NCBI GenBank assembly: GCA_963680875.1
Contig: OY804575.1
Location: 108,837,005 to 108,901,004 of the forward strand
Origin: Bathymodiolus brooksi
Taxonomy: Eukaryota; Mollusca; Bivalvia; Mytilida; Modiolidae
Reading direction: 5' to 3'
Length of the DNA stretch: 64,000 bases
Shown: one piece after another, positions 1 to 11,850 of the stretch
Layout of the letters: the number at the start of each line of letters is the position of its first letter
How positions within the stretch are numbered: position 1 is the stretch's first letter
Program-made: the position numbers and the translations under genes
Notes under the pieces: generated by a model
Told to the model about the DNA's origin: nothing
Databases searched by the model: none
What the model saw: the letters and a program-made list of their open reading frames with translations, nothing else

Positions 1-374
1 TTCCCTTACTTGCATGAGTAAAATTCTTCTTATCTCACTTATGTATCCTAATTTATGTGCAATTTTAGACACTGTTTTGTAAGAAGGCTTTATTTGTCTA
101 GCCTAAGATTTAATCATCACATTTTATGGTCAGCATATTTGCGTATCTCAGATCTCAAGTTTAGACTTGTGATACGAAGATACAGTACCAAATGTAAGAC
201 TGAGAGATTTTTGAGCAGCAAAGGGACGATCAGGATACGAAACCAACAAAAGACCAAACACAAAGTGGGGCGACTTTATGATGAGTATCAGCAGATGATA
301 GCTTCTTCCGAAGTACAATGACATAGTATCACTCCCAGTTCCTGTCGTCTAGGTTTGGAGTGCTCAAGCCTAGT

Positions 375-460
375 GTCAGTTAAGATTTAATTGAAAGACA
401 CTTAATATTACTTGAATTACACGAAATTAATTTACACTCAAGGTTTAATTGAGACCTAGA
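375..460 (-). repeat. AT-rich dispersed repeat, copy 1
   Basis: Reverse complement of this stretch closely matches 23070-23150; both contain GTGTAAATTAATTTC flanked by (C)AATTAA blocks. It lies within otherwise featureless AT-rich DNA (1-1825) in which I see no coding signal. Confidence 0.5.
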
Positions 461-1826
461 TTTAATTAAGGTTTGTGTAACCTAGTTCAGGGTTTCATTC
501 TTATGTTTTATCTCCTCTCTGTACTATTATTGTTTATTGTACTACTCCGAATCTCTTCTTTATTGAATACTCTTCGTTCGTCTTTAACATTAAAAATATA
601 TTTTCTAATTAAATTTATCAAATTTTATTTTATACATGGAATAATGTCAAAAAGTACAGGATTGGACCCCCCATTGACCTTCAGATGTTTTAAGTTTTTG
701 TTCTGGTTTTGTTGAATGGTATATTTACCAGTTATGTTTTCATTTTTTTAATATAGTGGATTTAAATAATTGTAAAACTAATAAAAATCAAATTTTAATT
801 TGACTACATTGCATATTTTCAATTTCGGATTGTGTTTCAGTCTCAACAAATACTGGAAATGTCTAATAGGAACTTTCTATTGTACAGAAATTTTAATTCA
901 ATCAAGAAATGTCAAGTTCGTTCACAGATACTAAGGATATTGAAACCGCATATACATATTTGAAATGAATGGGTTTTATTGTAAATTCTTTCAAATAAAT
1001 TGAATAAATATTTTGTAGAAATAGATTGTTGGTCTGTAAATATTGACTAATTGTATCAGTTATTTAATATGATAATCGACTTTCGAATTTATTTCAACCG
1101 TTTTTGGATATTTTGCTATCATTTTCCCTCTCATGGGGACAACCGAAGCAATTTTAGTTGTTTTTCATTAACTTTTGGTAGATATTCCTTGATTTCCACT
1201 GAGCCAGTCTGGGATATTTATGTGATATTCAGTTGTAATGAAAATTAACTACATAACAAATTCATGAAGCATGAAATTATTTTATCAAGTCACAGACGTG
1301 TGATTTAGAATTTACTTCTATATTAAATATTTTCAAAATTAAATGTTAATATTCTTGTTATAAAAGGAGTAGATAGCTTGAAATTTAAATATTGTGTCTG
1401 AAAAATAAATAACAATATACAGAATTCATAGGAAACAAACAAAAACAAATCCAAACATCTAGAAATTGAGAAACGTGTGGTCATAATAAAACTTTTTGAA
1501 GTTTGAAAATACCTAGGGGAATTAATTGTGTTGCACCTTGCGCTTCTGGAATAACTTTCATCAGGTAAACTCATAGTCAAAGGATTAGAAGGTAGATAAC
1601 CCAAATGTTCCAGCGAGCAAGTAAAGCAAAGGGTCCAAATAGGACAGCTAAAATCGGCTAAGGTTAACTACGCCCGACGGAGATTGGCATGAGGGAGATT
1701 TAATCAATGTTAAAATGCATGTACACTACATGAAATAAAACAAAACATAATTATGTCATCCATTGTAATATGATGGAGATACGCAGAATGAACGAATACA
1801 CAAAACTGTTCCAAGGTTATTAATTC
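461..1826. other. AT-rich non-coding stretch
   Basis: Open frames here are short (65-93 codons), lack recognisable domains and have the composition of random AT-rich DNA. Nothing else is seen. Confidence 0.4.
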
Positions 1827-2287
1827 TTTGTTGAAGATACCCTTCCATACTACTGTGTCTATTGATTGTTTGTTGAAGATACCCTTCCATACTACTGTGT
1901 CTATTGATTGTTTGTTGAAGATACCCTTCCATACTACTGTGTCTATTGATTGTTTGTTGAAGATACCCTTCCATACTACTGTGTCTATTGATTGTTTGTT
2001 GAAGATACCCTTCCATACTACTGTGTCTATTGATTGTTTGTTGAAGATACCCTTCCATACTACTGTGTCTATTGATTGTTTGTTGAAGATACCCTTCCAT
2101 ACTACTGTGTCTATTGATTGTTTGTTGAAGATACCCTTCCATACTACTGTGTCTATTGATTGTTTGTTGAAGATACCCTTCCATACTACTGTGTCTATTG
2201 ATTGTTTGTTGAAGATACCCTTCCATACTACTGTGTCTATTGATTGTTTGTTGAAGATACCCTTCCATACTACTGTGTCTATTGATT
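1827..2287. repeat. 42-bp minisatellite, 11 copies
   Basis: Near-identical units of 42 bp (core GTTGAAGATACCCTTCC), repeated without interruption and directly abutting a SINE at 2308. Because 42 is divisible by three, three frames stay open for up to 206 codons as 14-residue repeats; these are not judged to be genes. Confidence 0.95.
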
Positions 2288-2307
2288 CTTTGTTTGCTTG
2301 TTTGATA

Positions 2308-2554
2308 GTGGTTAACGCCACTTTCAACAATATTTCAACTATATCGTGGCGGTTAGTTTTATTGGTGGAGGAAACCGGAGGACCCGGAGAAAACCACCGA
2401 CCTGTCGCAAGTCACTGACAAACTTTATCACATAATGTATTGAGTACACTTCGCCCTGACCTAGATTCCGATTCACAACATCAGTGGTGATAGGCACTGA
2501 TTGCATAGGTAGTTGTAAATCCAAATACCATACGATCACGGCCACGACGGCCCC
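2308..2554 (-). mobile_element. tRNA-derived SINE, full length
   Basis: Read on the minus strand it starts GGGGCCGTCGTGG, has a degenerate tRNA-like head (GTGATCGTATGG, then a box B-like GTTGTGAATC), a conserved middle (GTGACTTGCGACAGGTCGG, TTTCCTCCACCAATAAAACT, CCGCCACGATATA) and the 3' end GAAAGTGGCGTTAACCAC. It belongs to the same family as 23554, 26245, 45135 and 48157. Confidence 0.85.
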
Positions 2555-3190
2555 TCTTTGCCTACTGAAGATGACAATTAGAGATATGTAGAAAAATCTA
2601 AGTGTTTTGATATTACACTTAGGCTTGTAGATAGGAACTATAATTACAGCTCTCGACTAGTTGTAAGATTAATTATAGATTGGATCAAAACTTTGCCCTT
2701 TTGTACTTACAAAATCTACACATGATAGTAATAAACTATGTCTTATCAAATCGTATCAACTTTTCGTATCACGCGATACGAATCCATTTTCTTTAGTAAG
2801 TTTTCACGCGAGGATGATAATTACTTGTACACATATCTAACGTTTTATACAATCTAGTATATGTGATGCTTTTCCGCTCAGCACGTAACATTCAGGAATA
2901 CGAACAAAGACCGGTTGGCTCGGAATACTGATAACGTGTCCCGGTGGAGCGACATGTCTACCCGCTGACTGTTGTTTCAGTGAGATTGCCCATTCTTTGA
3001 ACAAGCTCAACAGATCTACATATCACAGTATTTAGTAGTAATTACCGTAGACCAAATATTTTGAAATATAAATTATTGCTATCTTCCAAAAAGAAATAGG
3101 AGCTGATCAAGATTAGCAAATTTAATAAACTCATAAATAAAACTGTATCTATAGTCCAGTCTATTGAATAGTGCATCTCTGTAGGATTCT
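2555..3190. other. Non-coding, no feature recognised
   Basis: AT-rich sequence with stops in all frames and no repeat matched elsewhere in the window. Confidence 0.4.
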
Positions 3191-3199
3191 TCTTTTCGT

Positions 3200-3320
3200 T
3201 TTCTTCATTATTTACGTACTAGGTACATGTTATTGTATATATTATACATATGTATTTCTCTATGCAATGTCAAATTATGATGGATTATTGAGAAATAAAA
3301 GATGTATACATTATAAAAAT
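3200..3320 (+). repeat. LINE 3'-end fragment
   Basis: TATTTCTCTATGC and GAGAAATAAAAGAT with a TA-rich tail match the 3' UTR of the LINE ending near 32830 (TATTTCTCTATGCC, GAGAATAAAAGATA). The coding part is gone. Confidence 0.5.
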
Positions 3321-4050
3321 CCAACTAATCGTGTTAATCTAGTACAAAGCTGACATCATCCTCATCATCTGATTGAACGTAACTTGTTCTCACGATGATA
3401 AAAAGCGGAAATATTGCTGAGTTGGCATATAACAACAATCACTCATTTACTCAGAATTTAGTAACAAGGGAAAAACACAAAAATAGAAAGCCTACCTTTC
3501 TTTCGTTATCATCCGAGGTTTGAATTTAAAACTCTTTGTTAACCACTATACAAATGAATATGTTTGTAAAATATATGACATAAACATTAAGAGTATCATT
3601 ACGGTTTAATTGTCGATTTCTCTTTTGTTAAATTTCACATATAGTGTTATTAAACAGCAATTATCTCGATAAACTATATAAACTAACGGATTTAAACTTT
3701 TAGTTTCGTTCCAGACATTATGTACAGTAAAAATTAAAGAAAAAAAAGTAATTTTCGATGATTTAAAACATTTAAATGCTTGACAACGTTGCAACTGCAT
3801 AGAAACAAACATCGTTAGATCACGACAGGGAGTTAAATTGTGTGCCATGCATGCACAGTTTATCTTCTGCTGGGTAGCTTGATAAATGATGCCTTATATT
3901 TTTATTTGTGTTTAGAATTAAATGTCCTTAACGGTTCGATAAGTCTTGGTTATTTGTCTAATATCTAGTTTACCCCACTTTCTTACTTTCATGGTCCCGG
4001 GTTATTACCTGAACACCAGACACTTGTTAGTTATGTTCCGTCTTAATCAA
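3321..4050. other. Non-coding, no feature recognised
   Basis: AT-rich; the only open frame (3606-3848, minus, 80 codons) has no recognisable content. Confidence 0.4.
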
Positions 4051-4908
4051 TCATGGATTTTGATTGTATGCTAAACCCGTTTTGATTGTATGCTAAACCC
4101 ATTTTGATTGTATGCTAAACCCATTTTGATTGTATGCTAAGCCCATTTTGATTGTATGCTAAATCCATTTTGATTGTATGCTAAGCCCATTTTGATTGTA
4201 TGCTAAGCCCATTTTGATTGTATGCTAAGCCCATTTTGATTGTATGCTAAACCCATTTTGATTGTATGCTAAACCCATCTTGATTGTATGCTAAACCCAT
4301 TTTGATTGTATGCTAAACCCATCTTGATTGTATGCTAAACCCATTTTGATTGTATGCTAAACCCATTTTGATTGTATGCTAAGCCCATTTTGATTGTATG
4401 CTAAGTCCATTTTGATTGTATGCTAAACCCATTTTGATTGTATGCTAAACCCATCTTGATTGTATGCTAAACCCATTTTGATTGTATGCTAAACCTATCT
4501 TGATTGTATGCTAAGCCCATTTTGATTGTATGCTAAACCCATTTTGATTGTATGCTAAACCCATCTTGATTGTATGCTAAACCCATTTTGATTGTATGCT
4601 AAACCCATCTTGATTGTATGCTAAGCCCATTTTGATTGTATGCTAAACCCATTTTGATTGTATGCTAAACCCATCTTGATTGTATGCTAAACCCATTTTG
4701 ATTGTATGCTAAACCCATCTTGATTGTATGCTAAGCCCATTTTGATTGTATGCTAAACCCATTTTGATTGTATGCTAAACCCATCTTGATTGTATGCTAA
4801 ACCCATTTTGATTGTATGCTAAACCCATCTTGATTGTATGCTAAACCCATTTTGATTGTATGCTAAACCCATTTTGATTGTATGCTAAACCCATTTTGAT
4901 TGTATGCT
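4051..4908. repeat. 22-bp minisatellite, about 39 copies, with higher-order structure
   Basis: Unit TTTTGATTGTATGCTAAACCCA, with variants at two positions (AAACCC/AAGCCC and CATTTTG/CATCTTG). Between about 4509 and 4840 the variants recur in a five-unit, 110-bp pattern, so this part grew by duplicating a block of five. Confidence 0.95.
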
Positions 4909-5735
4909 ATATATACCCCGCAAACGTCCACTTCCGAGGGGCTACACTTCCACAGCGGAGAGAATTATTAAAGACACTAGTAATGCACTTGGCATTTTAG
5001 AGTATTACATGTTTAACAAGAACGTGGATCATTGTGACATAAATATCAATCATATGATACAATCAACTACTTTTTTATGGTTTTTAAAATGTCACACAAG
5101 ACATGCTTGTAAATACGAATTTGTTAAAAAAAACAAAAAACAAAAAAAACAAAAACAAAAACAAACAAACAAACAAAAAACGAAGACTATTTTTTCAACA
5201 AAACAGCAGAAAAATACAGAACTAATGACCTAACCAACAATTCTTTAATAAAGGGCACCGTGCAGTATGATACAACCCTAAAACAATCTTACGGGGAATT
5301 CCGTCTGCACTGGTATTTTGTATATCGTTGTTTGTCCAGAAAGGGTCAGGACTAGGTTGAAGCGGTTTGAAAAATTTAGAATGTGATTTCATGAAGAATT
5401 TAGATAAGGTTATAATCATCTGAATCAATCTCAACGTTTATTCTGTAAAAAAAATTCTAGTTTCAGAAAGATTGGTAGATTAAAACAAAAAGTGTGCACT
5501 GAAGCCATTATGCTTACAGTCGGATGACGACAGCGACAAACTCATAACATAACACGCCTGCCAAATGTTTGCGGCTGCATAAAAATGAACATTGTTTCAA
5601 AACAAATAAAACAGCATTATCAACTTAAAAATTAAATGTTGCAAATATAAATCTGACATCATTAATACACCTAGTGTTAATATATTTAACGTTTTTACAC
5701 ACTTAATATATCGTACACCCATTTTGATGCCTTAG
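4909..5735. other. Non-coding with an A/C-rich simple tract
   Basis: The 3' end of the minisatellite runs into ATATACCCCGCAAACG, resembling the start of the CCCCCGCAAAC repeat at 41450. A CAAAAA/CAAA simple tract occupies about 5125-5180. No coding signal. Confidence 0.5.
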
Positions 5736-5737
5736 GG

Positions 5738-5800
5738 TGATGGTGTTTAATGCACCTTTTAACAATATTTCAGTTATATTGTGGCAAGTCACTGACAAAC
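5738..5800 (-). mobile_element. SINE fragment
   Basis: GTGTTTAATGCACCTTTT, CAATATTTCAGTTATA and CAAGTCACTGACAAACTTTT match the 3' half of the common SINE, with an internal deletion. Confidence 0.7.
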
Positions 5801-6513
5801 TTTTGATATTGAAGAAAACTGTTAAACAAAATGTATATTAATTGCATTTAACGTTTTGTAATTGTACACACAAAGATTAAATAACCGTTATATCCAAACG
5901 TTAATGTTTGTTGGAGATTAAACTACGTAAATTGTATTTTAAGTAAAGTGGCAAAACTTTAAATTTAAAAGAAAAACAAAAACTATGAAAATCATTCTTA
6001 CCGTTTAAAGAAAAATTCACATCCAATAATGTTCGATGACTTTGTAAAAATAAATCATTTTGGTATAACGTGATTTAAGTATGCTCTTTAAATAAAAAAG
6101 AAACATGGAATGACCTAACAATTTATCAGGAGATGGCAATAGAAACGGTATTTAAACATAGTCAGATAATGTAGCAAAATATTAGTTAAGTATATAATAT
6201 GTATCAAATCGGTTCTATGCTTGATCTCACACCATTTTATACAAAGGTAAATACAATCAGATACCTAGTGCAAACAATTCAAAACTTGTTGACTTAAATA
6301 TATGATCATATTTTAATTTTATTACTCCGGGTCATTGAAATATTTAGGAAGTCTTAGCCTTCTTTTTACGTCTAATTATATTTTTTTAAACAACATTCAT
6401 GAGAACTTTTATTTCTTAATCTTCACTGCAGGTATGTCTGGTAGAGATACATTGTATATGGGCAATGAAATTTTATACGATCCAATCTATATCTTAATTG
6501 ATTTGTTTATACA

Positions 6514-6612
6514 TGTAATGGATTTTGTTGAAAGTGGCGTTAGACACCATAAACCACCAAACCTGTAATGGATTTTGTTGAAAGTGGCGTTAAACACCAT
6601 AAACCACCTGTA
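6514..6612 (+). repeat. SINE 3' end duplicated in tandem
   Basis: Two copies of a roughly 50-bp unit with the SINE tail GAAAGTGGCGTTARACACC followed by ATAAACCACC, starting at about 6518 and 6567. The rest of the SINE is absent. Confidence 0.75.
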
Positions 6613-8833
6613 ATGGGTTTTCACATTTTTCTTGTTTTTATACTTGACCAAAAAAACTACGAGGTGAAAGTTTCGAAGAATTTACTGAAAAAAGAAATGT
6701 ATCTTTATTTTTTTCCTGTCTGTGTGGCACGAATGTATGTGTCTCCTTTACTTCATTTCAAGTAAAAATTGCCAAGTTGTGTGGCATGAGAACGCTCAGT
6801 AAAATTCAGAAGCTCACTGTTTTAGGTGGTTTGTTAGATATTATTTTTAATATGGTAATACGCTGATTGTAGTCATTAAAAACTTGAGTGATAAAATGAA
6901 AAACAATACAGACCACCTTTCCGGAACATTTCTAAAAATCAAATGTTTCTAAAAATAAGTCGGTTTTGAAGGAAAGATCTTGAGTAGACTTGTTTCATCT
7001 TTTTAAAACAACAATTTTTAAATCAGCATGCATATATATTTGTTTGTGATATTTGTATGTTTTTCATAGGAAACAGATTTTAAAAAAAGCATTTGCTTGT
7101 TTCTAAATCCTATTGTAGAATTGCTATTGTTCTGTTTATATGTCAGTTATACCAATAAAATATGTTTATACCAAAACAACAATGTAATATTTAAGTCAGA
7201 CAACATCACAATTACTCTAAAAAAATTATTAACATTTATTCGATGTTAGTAATTTTATTAATATGAGACAGGCAACCTGTTTGAAGGACGAAGTCCTAAG
7301 ATTTCAATAATACGATGATCCGTACACGTTAGCCTCACCGGACGCAATTACGAACAATTTCGATGATATTGACATTTGATAATAAATTTGACCAAATTGA
7401 TGAAGCTGATTGCATGTTCATATTTCAGATTAAACACCAATATTCCTTTTGAATCATAGCCCATATATATATTATTCAATGCATTGTTACGGGTTTTAAA
7501 CAGATTTTCATGACCCCGTTCTAGTCACTCTGTGACCTAGATCCGGACACAATTTCGAACGACATCATAATAACCTTTCTAGTGTAAATTATTTAATGAC
7601 AACTGTTAAAATTGAAAGAGCATTCATTCATTTACGTTCACATATCCATTTGTATATAATACACATGAAATAAAAACCTTTCCTTTATTCTTACCATAAA
7701 TGTGTGCCAGTTTGCATTCGGAATTCCTTGGACTCTTCAATGAATAAGGTACATCACGGATTTTGACATTTTGGGATAGATCAAGGTAAGGAAAATGTAT
7801 TATATTGACTGTTTTTGCTTTAATTTCAATGTGTTCTACATATGCATAGAACCAGGAGATCATATTCTTTCCAATTACAGGCATAAGATAATAAAATATG
7901 CGTACCTCAATGAATTTTAGCGATAGATTCCAAGTGCAATTGTCGATCGTTTTCTGTTTACAAATATGAAAACCCGTCGTCTGCAACATTCAACAACTGC
8001 GCATGAATAATTTTCTCCCAAAACACGAGTAATTTAGCGGGGTATCTATTTATAAAAGCATTTGTTTAGATTCATGTTTTGAAGGAACAATTAGGAGACA
8101 TACTTTTTATTTCGTTCGTAATTGCGTCCGAATGAATTTTGTAGCCGATTTGTTATGGCTCATTTTACCTACATGTACTGTACGCCGCTCTTCCTGTCGG
8201 GAGTTTCGTAGAATCAGATTTTTTTATTAGAATTTTATTAAAAGTTTATTTCGATTTTGCATAGAGTAAATAATCAAAGAATTGGGAATTTTTCATTGAA
8301 ATAGATTTCTTTTGCGTTTCTAAATTATCAATTGATCTATTTTTTAAACTTCCGGTAAGCAGATTTTTGGCTATCAATATAGAAGGAAAAATCGGACAGC
8401 TTACCGTTAGAAGGACTTCGTCCTTTACTAAAATAATTAAAAGATTTTCCATCAGAACTCTCCCACAAAACTCTTTACAATGGAAATATTGAACGTTTAA
8501 TGTTTATGACGTTACGCGCGATGTTGGTGACACTTGACGTTACACATAATAAACATTGAAAAGAATGTTTCGCGTCTTCTTTTTCATTTTTTCTTCTTAT
8601 AAATATAAGTAAACATTTCCAAAATTAGTTTTAAAAGAGGTGGTATTTTGGTCGCTTTTTGAAGAAAACATTCCACCCTTTGGTGATTGATGATGTTCAA
8701 GTATCCACCAACAACATGGTCAGAATGTTTATACAAAAAGATTGGCTTAAATAATTTACCTTTATCTTGAATGTCAACTTCATTCCAGCGTAATGTACAC
8801 ATGTGCAATCATGGAAACTTGCATAGATAAAAT
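6613..8833. other. AT-rich region with a 17-bp exact inverted repeat; a 121-codon minus frame of unknown value
   Basis: CGGACGCAATTACGAAC at 7339-7355 has its exact reverse complement at 8114-8130, and AGGACGAAGTCCT palindromes lie near 7285 and 8405. The pair could mark a decayed transposon. Between them a minus-strand frame (7624-7989) encodes 121 residues with no domain I recognise. Confidence 0.35.
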
Positions 8834-8902
8834 GTGAGGCTTATTGTAAATTTCACTTTGTTTTTACACAGTGTGCCAGTTATTTCAGCTAATTCAGCAA
8901 AG

Positions 8903-9770
8903 ATGCCTCCCAAGAAGAAACAGCGTGTAGACGGCTTGCCATCTTCTAGACCAGTACGTCAACGTCTTTCAACTTATTCTAGACCTGTAGACACTACATG
9001 CTTGACCGAACCGGTTACTAATGTGGTGACGGTCACCAGTGCACAACAACATTCTGATTTATCATCATCTGTAAATACAGGTATAGACTATCCAAAACTA
9101 GCTGCAGAGATTATAAAACAGCAGAATATTAACTTGATCTCTACAGCAATTGCTTCAGATGATATGTGTAATTCTCCTCGGAGGGCTAACTTGCTGCCAC
9201 CTTTAGCATCCGATCCTTCAATAACAAATACTAACATTACATCAGGACAGGGAATGGTACATCCAAATTATTTCAGTGAACAATCTGAAGAGCATAATGA
9301 CATATCTCAAACTTCTACATTGTCTAGCTTTCAAACTATTCAACCTAATGTGCTTCCAAGTAATGATTGGCAATCAAACCCATTAATGGCTCTTGTAAAT
9401 AGCATTTTCAGTAATGAGTCAGCTAATTTAGGTAATAATAATATTAGTCAAGATCTAAGTGCTAATCTATCTAAAAAAATGAAAAACAAAATTTGGCACA
9501 TGAGTACATTGACTTGAAAGCTCTGGTCTCACATGTACCAGAGGATAATATTTCTCTTACCTTGTCTCAAAACCAACTGACAGTACAAAATATACAGTCA
9601 TCAAAATCAAAAGACCAACTTACATTCTCAGAGTGGCAGTCAGCTTTTCATATATACATGGCTGTGTTCATTGAAACATTTTCAGATCAAGCTCCTCACA
9701 TACTAAAGTACATGGAGATTATATTTTTTGTTTTACTAATCTGTGTTTGCTTACATACATTTATTATATA
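8903..9770 (+). pseudogene. Gag-like ORF of a tyrosine-recombinase (DIRS/Ngaro-type) retroelement, frameshifted and truncated
   Basis: The frame opens at ATG 8903 with MPPKKKQRVDGLP (basic, nuclear-localisation-like) and a low-complexity Ser/Thr/Asn-rich region for about 200 residues. It reaches NKIW near 9493, where the frame is lost; the next frame continues with HEYIDLKALV, LTFSEWQSAFHIYMAVF and APHILKYME. This order (basic start, KIW..E.(I/V)DL, then W..AF.IYM.V) is familiar from the first ORF of DIRS/Ngaro-like elements in invertebrates. A one-base loss near 9494-9497 explains the shift; no proper slippery heptamer fits programmed -1 frameshifting. Homology stops at about 9720 where repeats begin; no recombinase or RT is present. 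An upstream ATG at 8834 is in frame, but a TTTTTACACAG-like acceptor at about 8871 and the MPPKKK context favour 8903. Family assignment from memory, moderate. Confidence 0.5.
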
Positions 9771-10170
9771 ACAATAATATATAGGTCACGAGGTCAGAAT
9801 TTGTCTGCTCATGCTTAATTTTTGTATTTCTAGTCTGTGTTTGTTTACATACATTTATTATATAACAATAATATATAGGTCATGAGGTCAGAATTTGTCT
9901 GCTCATGATGCATCTATGATTGCCAGTCTTGCTTGAATTTTTGGTGTTTGTTTACATACAATTACATCAAGGTCATGAGGTCAGAATTTGTCTGCTCATG
10001 TTTATTTTTGTTTTTACTAGTTCTGACTGTGTTTGTTTACATACATTTATTGATCATGATCATGAGGTTCCATGATGAACCTGTTGCTGCCTATCTTGCT
10101 TGAACTTGGGTGTTTGTTTACAGGTGTACATTCATAGGTCATGAGGTCAGATTTGTCTGCTCATGATTAT
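9722..10170 (+). repeat. Degenerate direct repeats, about 4-5 copies
   Basis: A module containing TGTGTTTGTTTACATACA and GGTCATGAGGTCAGAATTTG, then GTCTGCTCATG, recurs with spacings near 110-125 bases. It directly follows the broken gag-like gene and may be its 3' non-coding region. Confidence 0.75.
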
Positions 10171-10261
10171 GTTATAATTTTTATGTGCTTTGCAGAATTT
10201 TATTTAGCATGCAATTCCTACAACAGGTTTTATTAGCAAAGTTTTGTCGTTAGCAAATACT

Positions 10262-10435
10262 CTGGGTGTGGCATTTGCCCCTAATTTCCAATTGGGGCTG
10301 TGGCGGTTTTCAGTTGCCACTCCTTTTTGTATTTGAAATTTGTATTGCTTAGGAGTGTCTTAAGTTTGTTTACATTTTATTTAGATTATTAGTCATATTT
10401 GTTTTTGTCACACTCCTAAGGCTATGTAAGAAATT
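10262..10435. repeat. Cluster of short hairpins
   Basis: GCCCCTAATTTCCAATTGGGGC at about 10279-10300, GTGGCGGTTTTCAGTTGCCAC just after it, and GCTTAGGAGTGT near 10349 opposed by ACACTCCTAAGGC near 10420. Such structured ends are plausible for a retroelement 3' terminus. Confidence 0.5.
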
Positions 10436-10554
10436 TAGTCATTTATTTAGAAAATTCATAATAAATGACATTTTAATTGGGGCAATTGTTTACTTCTTAT
10501 ATATATATATACAAAAACAAGCAGAGTATTTGATACACTAGAGGAGTATAATGT

Positions 10555-11140
10555 ACCAGGAGTTGATACAAGTTAATGGTGTATATGAACATGAACAAGT
10601 CAATGAATTGGTACAAGTTAATGGAGTATATGAACATGAACAAGTTAATGAATTGGTACAAGTTAATGGAGTATATGAACATGAACAAGTCAATGAATTG
10701 GTACAAGTTAATGGAGTATATGAACATGAACAAGTCAATGAATTGGTACAAGTTAATGGAGTATATGAACATGAACAAGTCAATGAGTTGGTACAAGTTA
10801 ATGGAGTATATGAACATGAACAAGTCAATGAATTGGTACAAGTTAATGGAGTATATGAACATGAACAAGTCAATGAATTGGTACAAGTTAATGGAGTATA
10901 TGAACATGAACAAGTCAATGAATTGGTACAAGTTAATGGAGTATATGAACATGAACAAGTCAATGAATTGGTACAAGTTAATGGAGTATATGAACATGAA
11001 CAAGTCAATGAGTTGGTACAAGTTAATGGAGTATATGAACATGAACAAGTCAATGAATTGGTACAAGTTAATGGAGTATATGAACATGAACAAGTCAATG
11101 AGTTGGTGCAAGTTAATAGAGTATGTGAACATGAACAGGT
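10555..11140. repeat. 45-bp minisatellite, about 13 copies
   Basis: Unit GTACAAGTTAATGGAGTATA..., total 45 bp, with only a few A/G and C/T variants. As 45 is a multiple of three, two frames on each strand stay open for about 200 codons (for example VQVNGVYEHEQVNEL repeats). Openness of four frames at once points to a by-product of the period. Confidence 0.95.
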
Positions 11141-11221
11141 CAATAGTCTTTCACCGTGGAATATGAAAATCTAATGGTGGTTTTTCTGGAGTCTGTGGTT
11201 ATATGAAAATCCTTAAACTAT

Positions 11222-11560
11222 CCTTGAAGATACCAAAGAGGTAATCAGAAGCCACAATTAAAAGAAAAAACAGACAATTCTGTTAAGCCCTTTGATATTT
11301 TGCTTTTATAATTTTAAATTACTTGACCTTCCAATCTTTTGACTTTGAGGTGATATAATGAAGGTTATTCCAGAAACGTACCGTGTTCACTAACTTATAT
11401 ATCTACGTTATCATTTGGTCAGTGCATTAATAATAAACACGTCGTTTTTATTAATACTACAATGACCAAAAGATAAAAAAAAACAATCAAAGGTGACTAA
11501 AACACTACACAGAAAACTAAAGAATGAGCAACATGAACCCCACTGAAATCCGAGCGTGAA
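11222..11560 (-). mobile_element. Penelope-like element, 3'-end fragment
   Basis: TTGAAGATACCAAAGAGG, then GTAATCAGAAGCC, and later AAAACTAAAGAATGAGCAAC with ATGAACCCCACTGAAATCC, are the same landmarks as in the copies at 25650, 44448 and 48138. About 150 bases of unrelated sequence lie inside. Confidence 0.6.
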
Positions 11561-11609
11561 CTCATTATATCACGTGAAAACAAGCTACGTTTTGATGAGA
11601 TGATGATAT

Positions 11610-11850
11610 CTGTCTTGTACTAGACCAATATGTTGAGTCTGAGCTTAATAGTACAAGTTACGTGAAACAAAAACCCACAAGTAGACATGTTGTTCCACCA
11701 AGGCGCATTATCCCGACTCCAGTCAAGCAATCTTTGCTCTTGTGTCTTAATTCTGCGTGCATAACAAAGGAGAAAAAACAATCAATCAATTAGTCTGGTG
11801 GAACCCACGGTTTACCACAATCGAAGCGAGCACAATAACTGGAGCGGGCA
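11610..11850 (-). mobile_element. tRNA-derived repeat, second SINE family
   Basis: Shares TGTACTAGACCAATA, GTGAAACAAAAACC and TAGACATGTT with 43745-43820, and like that copy ends in a reversed tRNA-like block (GAACCCACGGTTTACCAC near 11810). Degenerate. Confidence 0.45.

Noticed and set aside
1710..2418. Overlapping frames of 170-206 codons on both strands with 14-residue repeats
   Set aside because: They follow from a 42-bp minisatellite; three frames are open at once and they run into a SINE.
4051..4908. CRISPR-like array
   Set aside because: Units are contiguous with no unique spacers, and the genome is eukaryotic.
9473..9517. Programmed -1 frameshift joining the two gag-like frames
   Set aside because: The A run is not in a proper heptamer register (preceded by T, followed by ATG), and the homology break lies at NKIW, 15-20 bases later; a simple base loss fits better.
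10497..11166. Four frames of about 200 codons made of 15-residue repeats
   Set aside because: Period of 45 bp keeps frames open on both strands; no unique sequence or gene context.
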